A stretch of 64,000 nt of DNA. Source: Gemmatimonadota bacterium (GTDB lineage Bacteria; Gemmatimonadota; Gemmatimonadetes; Palauibacterales; KS3-K002). The notes under the pieces were generated by a model. That model searched no databases. It worked only from the letters and a program-made list of their open reading frames with translations, and was not told the DNA's origin. Below are positions 39,494 to 47,176 of this stretch, in pieces. The stretch lies in assembly GCA_020344215.1 (NCBI GenBank), contig CP070815.1, positions 4,456,065-4,520,064 on the forward strand, written 5' to 3'. Positions within the stretch are counted from its first letter, which is position 1. Every line of letters starts with the position of its first letter. Position numbers and translations under genes: made by a program.

Positions 39494-39629
39494 GAGCGAG
39501 CCGTCCACCTCCGACGCCCAGCGACCTCTGTCTTGCGCGAGGCGCGCCTGCATCTAGCTTCGCGCCTACCGGCACCCGAAGAGAACACTCCGGCGGCGCG
39601 CCAGGCGTCGCGATAGTGGAGGGAGACGC

Positions 39630-40421
39630 ATGGATCTGGGATTGGCAGGCAGAGTTGCTGCGGTCGGCGGCGCGAGCAGCGGTCTCGGCAAGGCCATCGC
39701 CTGGGCCCTCGCTCGGGAAGGTGCGCGGGTCGCCATCTGCGCACGCGGCGAGGAGCAGCTCGAGCGTACCGGCCTCGCGATTCACCGGGCATCGGGGGTG
39801 GAGGTCTTCGCCTATCCCGTGGATTTGGCCACCGAGGGTGGACCCAAGGAGTTCATCGACGCCACGCTGAAGGAGTTCGGGCGACTCGACATCCTGGTCA
39901 CGAACGCCGGCGGCCCGCCGGCCACGACCAGCTCGCAGACACCGCCGGAGGCCTGGGCCGATGCCCTGGCGCTCAGCATGCTGAGCGCCATCCGAATGTC
40001 GCAAGCGGCGATCCCGTACATGCGGCGCAACAGCTGGGGCAGGATCATCTGCATCACCTCGATCTCGGTGAAGTCGCCGCTACCCGCTATGATCCTCTCC
40101 AACACCGTGCGACCGGGCGTCGTGGGCTACGCCAAGACGATCTCCCAGGAGTTCGCCAGCGACGGGATCACAGTGAACGTCGTCTGCCCGGGCTACATGG
40201 CCACCGACCGGGTCGCCGAGCTGGCCGAGACCCGCGCCGCTCAGTCAGGGCAGACCGTCGAGGAGGTTGTGGCGGGCTTGGTCGCGAACATTCCCGCCGG
40301 CCGAATGGGCGACCCGAAGGAGCTGGGCGACTTGGTCGCCTTCCTCGCCTCAGAGCGCGCCGCCTACATCAACGGGACGACTATCCAGATCGACGGGGGC
40401 TACTTCTGCGGGCTCATGTAA
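39630..40421 (+). CDS. SDR-family oxidoreductase with altered active site
   Basis: The 263-residue protein has a Rossmann-type start (GGASSGLGKAIAWALAREGA), VTNAGGPPATTSSQ and the C-terminal INGTTIQIDGGYFCGLM. Where most short-chain dehydrogenases have YxxxK, it reads ILSNTVRPGVVGYAKTI, so neither Tyr nor Lys is at the expected place. This fits the divergent BKR-like SDR subgroup known to lack a perfect catalytic tetrad. It may use other residues or bind without turnover. GGAGGGAGACGC precedes the ATG. It stands alone. Confidence 0.88.
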   Translation: MDLGLAGRVAAVGGASSGLGKAIAWALAREGARVAICARGEEQLERTGLAIHRASGVEVFAYPVDLATEGGPKEFIDATLKEFGRLDILVTNAGGPPATTSSQTPPEAWADALALSMLSAIRMSQAAIPYMRRNSWGRIICITSISVKSPLPAMILSNTVRPGVVGYAKTISQEFASDGITVNVVCPGYMATDRVAELAETRAAQSGQTVEEVVAGLVANIPAGRMGDPKELGDLVAFLASERAAYINGTTIQIDGGYFCGLM

Positions 40422-40614
40422 AGCCAACCGGCAGGCGGCTCCTGAAACCTGCCGTCTACCCACTCGTAGTGTCGCCTAGAGCCCCCTTTCCACAGGCCCT
40501 GAGTTCGTTCACACACCGCGAGAGGGCCCTGGCGGCCGGAGACGGGGCGCGCAGCGGGCACCGAACACCCTAAGTACTAACATCCAAGGGATTTACTAGA
40601 GACGGAGCAGTAGG

Positions 40615-41706
40615 ATGAAGCGACGGACCAAGGTCATCCTCGGGGTGGTCGCCATCGCAGTCGTCGCCGTCGGAGCGATCGCGGCCGTGCGGAACGGCCG
40701 CGGCAACGGCGAAGACGTACGGACCGTCGAGGTGGAACGCGGCGAGATCGTCGACAAGGCGCTGGCCGTGGGGCGGGTCGAGCCCGAAGTCGAAATCAGC
40801 GTAAAGTCGAAGATCTCCGGCGTCGTTAGCCGGGAGTTCGCCGAGGTCGGTGATTTCGTCCGGGCCGGTGCCCCACTACTCGAGATCAAGCCGACCCCGA
40901 CGCCGCTCGAGCTGGTGGAGACGCGGCGCCAGCTTGAGCTGCGCCAGCTGGACCTCGAGAACCAGTACCGGGAAGTCGAGCGCCAGCGCCGGCTGATGGC
41001 TCAGGGCCTAATCTCCCAGGACGAGTTCGAGGCCGCCGAGCGCGCCCACGGCGAGGCGGAGCTCAACGTCAAGCTGGCGCAGGAGCGGCTCGCGCTGATC
41101 GAGGAAGGTCGCGTCACGATCGCCGACGAGAACATCGAGGCCGTGGTCTACTCGCCGATCGACGGCTTCATCCTGGAGAAGAACGTCGAGATCGGTGATC
41201 CCGTCACCCCGCTCAACCCGTATCAGGAAGGAACGGTGCTGATGACGATGGCCGAGATGAGCGCGCTCATCTTCCGGGGCACCGTCGACGAGATCGACGT
41301 CGGGCGGCTGAGTGAGGGCATGATCGTCCAGTTCAAGATCGGCGCATTGCCCCAGGCCGAGGTGACCGGCACGCTCACCAAGATCTCACTCAAGGCACGT
41401 ACCGAGGACAACTCGACCGTCTTCCCGATCGAGATCTCTCTCGATGATTCCGATGTAGTACTGCGTGCCGGTTACTCTGCCAACGCCGATGTGATCATCG
41501 ACCGGCGCGAGGACGTACTGATGATCCCGGAGCGCCTCGTGACCTTCTCCGGCGATACCGCCAAGGTCACCGTACTACTCGAAGACGGCACTCAGGAAGA
41601 ACGGATCATCGAAGTCGGATTGAGCGACGCGATCAACATAGAGGTGCTCTCAGGCCTGGAGGTGGGCGATAAAGTCGTCGAGGCACCGCCGCGGGAGATA
41701 GAGTGA
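40615..41706 (+). CDS. macA: MacA/HlyD-type periplasmic adaptor
   Basis: The 363-residue protein has an N-terminal membrane anchor (TKVILGVVAIAVVAVGAIAA), a lipoyl-like half (VEPEVEISVKSKISGVVSREF), a coiled-coil hairpin (about residues 100-160), the second lipoyl half (EAVVYSPIDGFILEKNVEIG) and beta-barrel and MP domains ending EVLSGLEVGDKVVEAPPREIE. Such adaptors link inner-membrane transporters to outer-membrane channels. Two FtsX-type permeases follow. Heptamer repeats fill the gap after it. Confidence 0.9.
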   Translation: MKRRTKVILGVVAIAVVAVGAIAAVRNGRGNGEDVRTVEVERGEIVDKALAVGRVEPEVEISVKSKISGVVSREFAEVGDFVRAGAPLLEIKPTPTPLELVETRRQLELRQLDLENQYREVERQRRLMAQGLISQDEFEAAERAHGEAELNVKLAQERLALIEEGRVTIADENIEAVVYSPIDGFILEKNVEIGDPVTPLNPYQEGTVLMTMAEMSALIFRGTVDEIDVGRLSEGMIVQFKIGALPQAEVTGTLTKISLKARTEDNSTVFPIEISLDDSDVVLRAGYSANADVIIDRREDVLMIPERLVTFSGDTAKVTVLLEDGTQEERIIEVGLSDAINIEVLSGLEVGDKVVEAPPREIE

Positions 41707-41710
41707 CCGG

Positions 41711-41801
41711 TAATCGGTGGTCAGTAGTCAGTCATCGGTAGTCACGGGACCGCTGCGGGCTACGAGCCCTTACTGATCACTGATTACTGATTACCGATCA
41801 C
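41711..41801. repeat. Heptamer tandem repeats between macA and the first permease
   Basis: Five 7-mers (TAATCGG, TGGTCAG, TAGTCAG, TCATCGG, TAGTCAC; 41711-41745) and four inverted ones (TGATCAC, TGATTAC, TGATTAC, CGATCAC; 41774-41801) lie around a short GC-rich centre. They could pair as a long stem in the transcript. A third cluster is in the next gap of the operon. Confidence 0.85.
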
Positions 41802-41838
41802 TTCTCCCGCGAACCACTAGGGCCCAGGGAATCAACGC

Positions 41839-43071
41839 ATGCGCGCACTCGGCAGCCTGAAGGACTTCCTCCACGACATCCGCACCCAGCGGCTGCGCAC
41901 GACTCTGACCATCATGGGCATCACCTGGGGCACCGTCGCCGTGGTGGTCCTGCTCGCCTTCGGCGTCGGCATGGAGCGGCAGACGCGAAAGCGGATGCAC
42001 GGCCTGGGCGAGCGGATCGTCATCCTCTTCGGCAACCGCACCACCAAGTCGTACGAGGGCTTCCCGGAAGGCCGTTATATCCGCTTGCAGGAGGAGGACG
42101 TACAGCTGCTCCAGCAGGAGATCCCGGATATCGTCGAGATCAGCCCCGAGTACAGCACCCGTAGCGTGCCGGTACGCCGCGGCCGCAACAGTGCCTTCCC
42201 CAACATCACCGGCATCTACCCGGTCTACGGCGACATGCGCAACGTCATCGCCGACTGGGGCGGCCGCTTCATCAGTCAGGCGGACATGGACGAGAGACGA
42301 CGCGTCGCCTTCCTCGGCAACGAGCTCGAGAAGCTGCTGTTCGAGGACGCGGACGCGGTCGGACAGACCGTGCTGGTCGGCGAGGTACCGTTCACCGTAA
42401 TCGGTGTGCTGAAGGAAAAGCAGCAGAACTCGTCGTACAACTCGCGTGACCGTGACCGCGTCTTCATCCCGTCCAGCACCCACAAGGCGATCTTCGGGCT
42501 GCGCTACGTGTCCAACATCATCTACCGCACGAGCAGCCCCGAGGTCGTCGAGGCGGTGGAACGGCGGATGAACGCGGTGCTGGGCCGCAAGTACCGCTTC
42601 GACCCCACCGATGAGGATGCCATCTGGGAATGGGACACCAGTGAGTTCGAGACGATCCTCACGGCCATCTTCCTCGGCATGAACATCTTCCTCGGGGTCG
42701 TCGGCGCCTTCACCCTGACCGTCGGCGGCATCGGTGTCGCCAACATCATGTACATCGTGGTGAAGGAGCGCACTCGCGAGATCGGCATCCGGCGCTCCAT
42801 CGGCGCCCGTAAGCGCGACATCATGCTACAGTTCCTCGGCCAGACCTTCGTCGTCGTCGGTGCCGGCGCCGTCCTCGGATTCCTCATCTCCTGGGGCCTC
42901 GTAACGCTCGGACAGTGGATGCCGTTGAGAGAGTTCATCGGTGTGCCGACGATCTCGCCGGTTGTCGCCATCGCAACGATCTCGCTCCTGACCGGCGTGG
43001 CGCTGCTCGCCGGGTATTTCCCCGCCCGTAGAGCGGCGAACCTCGATCCGGTGGAGTGTTTGAGGTACTAG
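41839..43071 (+). CDS. MacB/FtsX-type ABC permease
   Basis: The 410-residue protein has the MacB layout: one N-terminal span (TLTIMGITWGTVAVVVLLAF), a periplasmic MacB_PCD domain (about residues 50-260), then three C-terminal spans with TVGGIGVANIMYIVVKERTR and EIGIRRSIGARKRDIMLQFL, ending ARRAANLDPVECLRY. These permeases work with an ATPase and a MacA adaptor as mechanotransmission pumps. No ATP-binding subunit is encoded beside it. It is paralogous to the next gene. Confidence 0.92.
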   Translation: MRALGSLKDFLHDIRTQRLRTTLTIMGITWGTVAVVVLLAFGVGMERQTRKRMHGLGERIVILFGNRTTKSYEGFPEGRYIRLQEEDVQLLQQEIPDIVEISPEYSTRSVPVRRGRNSAFPNITGIYPVYGDMRNVIADWGGRFISQADMDERRRVAFLGNELEKLLFEDADAVGQTVLVGEVPFTVIGVLKEKQQNSSYNSRDRDRVFIPSSTHKAIFGLRYVSNIIYRTSSPEVVEAVERRMNAVLGRKYRFDPTDEDAIWEWDTSEFETILTAIFLGMNIFLGVVGAFTLTVGGIGVANIMYIVVKERTREIGIRRSIGARKRDIMLQFLGQTFVVVGAGAVLGFLISWGLVTLGQWMPLREFIGVPTISPVVAIATISLLTGVALLAGYFPARRAANLDPVECLRY

Positions 43072-43079
43072 GAGAAGAG

Positions 43080-43121
43080 TGATCAGTGATCGGTGATCGG
43101 TGATCGGGAATCAGTGATCAG
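43080..43121. repeat. Heptamer tandem repeat between the two permease genes
   Basis: Six 7-mers in a row: TGATCAG, TGATCGG, TGATCGG, TGATCGG, GAATCAG, TGATCAG. It is the same family as the repeats at 41711-41801. Confidence 0.85.
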
Positions 43122-43142
43122 CACTTGTAGAACGGAATTCAA

Positions 43143-44387
43143 ATGTGGCGAATATTGCTCGGCGAGTTCATTGGTGACCTGAAGGGCCAGAAGACTCGCG
43201 TCCTGCTCACCATGTTCGCCATCACCTGGGGCACGATCTCCGTCGTGCTGCTACTCGCCTTCGGCGAAGGGCTGCGACACTCGATCGTCAAGGGCCTGCT
43301 CAACGCCGGCGAGCGCATCTTCATGGTCTACGGCGGCACGACGAGCAAGGAGTTCGAGGGCCTACCGCGGGGCAGGAGAATCCGCCTGATCGAGGAGGAC
43401 CTCGACCTGATCAGCCGCTCGATCGAAGATATCGACCTGGTGAGCCCCTCCTACGGCCGCTGGGGGGTCACGCTAGAAGTCGGAGAGAACAAGACGACCA
43501 CTTACATGGAGGGAGTCTATCCAGCCTTCGAGGACATGCGGCGCATGTACCCGGCGGCCGGCAGCCGCTTCATCAACATGCCTGACCTGGACGAGCGACG
43601 GCGCGTCCTCTTCCTCGGTAACGAGATCGCCGAGGAGCTGTTCGGGGATGAGGATCCGGTCGGTGGGACCGTGATGCTGGACGACCTGCCGTTCACGGTG
43701 ATCGGGGTCATGCAGAAGAAGTTTCAGGATAGCATGAACAACGGCCCCGACTCACGCCGTGCGATCATCCCGGCGTCCACTTTGAGGAGCATCTACGGCC
43801 ACCGCTACGTGAGCCACCTGCTCTTGCGGCCGCGCGACCCCGGACGGGCCGAGTTCGTCAAGGCGGAGCTATTCCGGGTGCTCGGCGCCCGCTACAAGTT
43901 CGACCCAGAGGACGAGCGCGCGCTCCCGATGTGGGACTTCATCGAGGACGAGGAGATGAGCAACAAGATCGCCATGGGGATCGAGATCTTCCTCGGACTC
44001 GTCGGCGTGTTCACCCTGCTCGTCGCCGGTATCGGCGTCGCCAACATCATGTACGTAGTGGTCCGTGAACGCACCAAGGAGATCGGCATCAAGCTCGCCA
44101 TCGGTGCCAAGAAGCGCCACATCATGAACCAGTTCATCTTCGAGGCCCTCGGCCTCACCCTCGTCGGTGGCAGCGTCGGGCTCGCCTTCTCCATCGCCGT
44201 CGTCCTCTTCGTCGACAGCCTACCAGCCGACGACGGCGCCGCCGTCTACCTCGCCAACCCGAAACTGTCACTGCCCATCGCCTTCATCTGCGTGCTCACG
44301 CTCGTCCTGATCGGACTGGCAGCCGGCGTATTGCCGGCGCGCCGCGCAGCCAAGGTCGATCCCGTCGAGTCGCTGCGTTACGAGTAG
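43143..44387 (+). CDS. MacB/FtsX-type ABC permease (second)
   Basis: The 414-residue protein shows the same organisation: TMFAITWGTISVVLLLAFGE, a periplasmic domain, then TLLVAGIGVANIMYVVVRER and EIGIKLAIGAKKRHIMNQFI, ending ARRAAKVDPVESLRYE. The two permeases could form a heterodimer with the MacA adaptor. A separate ATPase must come from elsewhere in the genome. Confidence 0.92.
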   Translation: MWRILLGEFIGDLKGQKTRVLLTMFAITWGTISVVLLLAFGEGLRHSIVKGLLNAGERIFMVYGGTTSKEFEGLPRGRRIRLIEEDLDLISRSIEDIDLVSPSYGRWGVTLEVGENKTTTYMEGVYPAFEDMRRMYPAAGSRFINMPDLDERRRVLFLGNEIAEELFGDEDPVGGTVMLDDLPFTVIGVMQKKFQDSMNNGPDSRRAIIPASTLRSIYGHRYVSHLLLRPRDPGRAEFVKAELFRVLGARYKFDPEDERALPMWDFIEDEEMSNKIAMGIEIFLGLVGVFTLLVAGIGVANIMYVVVRERTKEIGIKLAIGAKKRHIMNQFIFEALGLTLVGGSVGLAFSIAVVLFVDSLPADDGAAVYLANPKLSLPIAFICVLTLVLIGLAAGVLPARRAAKVDPVESLRYE

Positions 44388-44421
44388 CGAGCGTAACGCG
44401 GGACGTACCCAGCCGTCCTGT

Positions 44422-44730
44422 CTACCACTCGATGAAGACGACCTCGTAATGCGTCACGTGCGGCTCGAGCGCGAGTAGGAACTCCTCGTCTTCGGGGTAG
44501 TAGACCGCCCTCTCGTAGTCATCGCCGGCGAAGTCCCGGACAGCTTCGTACGAATCCCACAACGAGATCAAGAGGAAGTCGGCCACTTCCTCGCCGACCC
44601 GGCGGAGCACGTAGACGCCCCGATTGCCTTCGGTCGCTCGGATATCCTTTAAACCCGTCGCCTCGAGGTAGCTGACGTACTCGTCTGCCCGCGCCGCCGC
44701 GGTCACGCCGTGCCAGGTCCGTGCGATCAT
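44422..44730 (-). CDS. ABM-fold (antibiotic biosynthesis monooxygenase-like) small protein
   Basis: The 102-residue protein is a ferredoxin-like alpha-beta domain: IARTWHGVTAAARADEYVSY, VYVLRRVGEEVADFLLISLW, and YEAVRDFAGDDYERAVYYPE, typical of the ABM superfamily (dimeric alpha-beta barrels that act as monooxygenases or stress-related factors). It starts right at the stop of the sugar-dehydrogenase gene, with its Shine-Dalgarno inside that gene's 3' end, so the two are co-translated. Confidence 0.8.
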   Translation of the reverse strand: MIARTWHGVTAAARADEYVSYLEATGLKDIRATEGNRGVYVLRRVGEEVADFLLISLWDSYEAVRDFAGDDYERAVYYPEDEEFLLALEPHVTHYEVVFIEW

Positions 44731-45894
44731 CTAGCCCTCCTTTGCGGCCACCAGCCGATAGGCCCGTCCGTTAGACGACAGGATATAGAGCTCGCCGTCG
44801 GCATCCTCACCGAAAGATAGCACGTTACCCAGCGCTCCCACGTTCCACGATCGCTCGTCGACAGCCGTGCCATCAATCACTCTGACGCTGCGCAGGAAGC
44901 CGGTACAGTAGTCCGAGTAGAAATAGTGCCCTCGCGCTGAGGGAATGGCGTCACCACGGTAGACGTAACCGCCGGTGACGGAGCAGCCTTCACCGTGCCC
45001 GTACTCGACGGCCGGCAGCACTAGGTCTGCCACGTCGCAGAAATCATCGGCGAAGCAATGCGCGCCCTCCATGAGGTTCCAGCCGTAGTTCGCGCCGCCC
45101 GAATCGGCCGGCACCACGTTTACCTCCTCCCAACGATTCTGTCCCACGTCGGCCATGTACAGGTCGTCGGTCTCCCAGTCGAACGAGAAGCGCCACGGGT
45201 TGCGCAGCCCGAAGGCCCAGATCTCGCCACGCCCGTCGGGATCGTCTACGAAGGTGTTGTCCGGCGGTACGGCGAAAGGATCGCCGCCATCCACATCGAT
45301 GCGCAGCAGCGCGCCGAGCAGCGTGCTGCGGGTCTGCCCGTGGCCTAAGGGGTCGCCACCCCTACCGCCGTCGCCCAGGCCGACGTAGAGCATCCCGTCG
45401 GGCCCAAACACGACGACACCGCCGTTATGATTCCCAAACGGTTGTTCCACGGAGAGGATGAGCTTGTCAGAATTCGGGTCCGCTATATCCGGATCACCTG
45501 TTACCGAATAGCGCTCCACCCCGGTATCGCCGTTCACATCGGTGTAGCTCGCATAGAAGTAACCGTTCGACGCGTAGTCGGGATGGAAGGCGATGCTCAA
45601 CAGCCCACGCTCACCGCCGCTCAACACTCGATCGCTGATATCGAGGAACGGCATGTCGAGCAGCTCGCCGTTCTCGACGATACGCACCCGACCCACCTGC
45701 TCCACAATGAACAGCCGTGAATCCCCTGATGGTGCGGTCAGGTAGAGGGGACTGCTCAGCCCCTCGGCCACCACCTCAACCGCCAGCCCGGTCTCCCCGT
45801 TACCACCGCCCAGCCCGCTCGAGTCGGAGCAACCGGTCAAGCCACAGACGCAGAGCGACAGGATCGTCAAGGTTGCCGACATCGTTTGCCTCAC
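44731..45894 (-). CDS. PQQ-type sugar/aldose dehydrogenase-like lipoprotein
   Basis: A lipoprotein signal (LTILSLCVCGLTGC) leads a six-bladed propeller of the soluble glucose/sorbosone dehydrogenase family: VEVVAEGLSSPLYLTAPSGD, GERGLLSIAFHPDYASNGYF, FGNHNGGVVVFGPDGMLYVG, AFGLRNPWRFSFDWETDDLY and GGANYGWNLMEGAHC. Members oxidise aldoses with PQQ, but many lack the cofactor ligands and their true substrate is unknown. The start is GTG 45894 behind GAGGGG. It sits 5' of the ABM-like gene. Confidence 0.9.
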   Translation of the reverse strand: MRQTMSATLTILSLCVCGLTGCSDSSGLGGGNGETGLAVEVVAEGLSSPLYLTAPSGDSRLFIVEQVGRVRIVENGELLDMPFLDISDRVLSGGERGLLSIAFHPDYASNGYFYASYTDVNGDTGVERYSVTGDPDIADPNSDKLILSVEQPFGNHNGGVVVFGPDGMLYVGLGDGGRGGDPLGHGQTRSTLLGALLRIDVDGGDPFAVPPDNTFVDDPDGRGEIWAFGLRNPWRFSFDWETDDLYMADVGQNRWEEVNVVPADSGGANYGWNLMEGAHCFADDFCDVADLVLPAVEYGHGEGCSVTGGYVYRGDAIPSARGHYFYSDYCTGFLRSVRVIDGTAVDERSWNVGALGNVLSFGEDADGELYILSSNGRAYRLVAAKEG

Positions 45895-46050
45895 TCGTGT
45901 CCCCTCAACCGTTAAGTGCCTACGAGGTCCTGGCCGTCTGGCCCGGAACTCCCCATACTAACGCTGCCCATCGCCTGAGGATCCCAAGCGCGCCGGGCAA
46001 AGTGCCGTTTCAGCCCGTCCAGACCACCGGTGATGCAGAGAGGAGCCGAC

Positions 46051-46722
46051 GTGAGAACATCGATGCACGTGCCAGCGTTGCTGACCACCATCGTCCTGCT
46101 GGTCCTGATATCTGGCTGCCGCGGCGCCGCGGAGCGTGACGCACCAGGAGGAGAGCAGGCGCAGGGAGCGCTCAACGTAGAGCTCCGCGATGAGCTGGTG
46201 AGGATGGGTCAGGAGGATCAGCGGGACCGACAGCAGATGATGGCCATAGCGGCCGCCAGAGACACGGCCGCCATGCGGCGCCTCTGGGAGGCCGACTCCG
46301 CTCGCTCGGCACGCATCGCCGAGGTCATCGAAGCCCACGGCTGGCCGGGGCTCAGCCTGGTGGGCGAAGCGGGGGCCGACGCGGCGTTCCTCGTGGTTCA
46401 ACACAGTCCGTCGACCGAGTTCCAGAAGCAGGTGCTGCCGCTCTTGACCGAGGCCGCCGAGAGCGGTGAAGCGTCGAAGGAGCAGATGGCGCTGCTAACA
46501 GACCGCGTCCTAGTGAGCGAGGGACAACCTCAACGCTACGGCACCCAGGCCAAGATCGTCGACGGCAGAGTTGTACTCGACCCCATCCAGGATGAGCCAA
46601 ACGTCGACGCGCGCCGCGCGGAAATCGGCCTCATGCCGCTCGCCGAGTACGTGGCGCTGCTCGAGAGGATCTACTTGGCTCCTGCCGAGGAAGAAGCGGA
46701 CGCACCGCAGTCCAAACAGTAG
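46051..46722 (+). CDS. DUF6624-type lipoprotein
   Basis: GTG 46051 has a clear GAGGAG site and opens a signal ending LVLISGC (lipobox Cys). The mature protein has LRDELVRMGQEDQRDRQQMM, AHGWPGLSLVGEAGADAAFL, VQHSPSTEFQKQVLPLLTEA and LLTDRVLVSEGQPQRYGTQA, which is the DUF6624 pattern. Function unknown. A G-rich tract (46723-46753) follows the stop. Confidence 0.82.
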   Translation: MRTSMHVPALLTTIVLLVLISGCRGAAERDAPGGEQAQGALNVELRDELVRMGQEDQRDRQQMMAIAAARDTAAMRRLWEADSARSARIAEVIEAHGWPGLSLVGEAGADAAFLVVQHSPSTEFQKQVLPLLTEAAESGEASKEQMALLTDRVLVSEGQPQRYGTQAKIVDGRVVLDPIQDEPNVDARRAEIGLMPLAEYVALLERIYLAPAEEEADAPQSKQ

Positions 46723-46753
46723 GGGCCCGGGGGTGCGGGGGGGCGGGGGGGAC

Positions 46754-47161
46754 CTATTCCCGGACCCTGCGGTCCAACCTCCCGAGCAAGATCATCTGCA
46801 TGCAGATCACCAGCGCGATTGTGATCCAGCCGGCTACCTCCAACCGTCCGCCGAGACCGCGGATGCCGTAGAAGATCGACAGGACGGCGAGCACCACCCA
46901 AACGGCGGTGAAAGCGCCGTGGGCCGAGACCGGCACACCCGCCGATGCTCCTTCGCTCCGGCGCCGACGGAACTTGGAGTAGAGGCGTCCCTGCACGATG
47001 GCGTACAGCGTGCAGAAGACGGCGAAGAACCAACGCGCCACGGCCTCGGTAACCGTCTCCATCGCCCCGCTCACCGGGATGAGGATGGCGAGCACCAGCC
47101 CGACGACCACGACGGCCGGTAGGATCCAGATCAGCGATTTCTTCTGTGCGCCTTCACTCAT
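46754..47161 (-). CDS. Small four-span membrane protein
   Basis: ATG 47161 gives 135 residues with hydrophobic stretches at about 9-30, 40-58, 83-100 and 108-128 and a basic end (LLGRLDRRVRE). A GTG-free upstream ATG (47173) is also possible. It is 15 bp downstream of the TonB receptor stop, in the same direction, so it is probably in the same transcript. Family unknown. Confidence 0.7.
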   Translation of the reverse strand: MSEGAQKKSLIWILPAVVVVGLVLAILIPVSGAMETVTEAVARWFFAVFCTLYAIVQGRLYSKFRRRRSEGASAGVPVSAHGAFTAVWVVLAVLSIFYGIRGLGGRLEVAGWITIALVICMQMILLGRLDRRVRE

Positions 47162-47176
47162 GTCTCCAATCACAGC

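Noticed and set aside
46723..46753. G-rich tract as a regulatory G-quadruplex
   Set aside because: It is a short tract between convergent gene ends with no further support; it could also be a homopolymer-type sequence feature.
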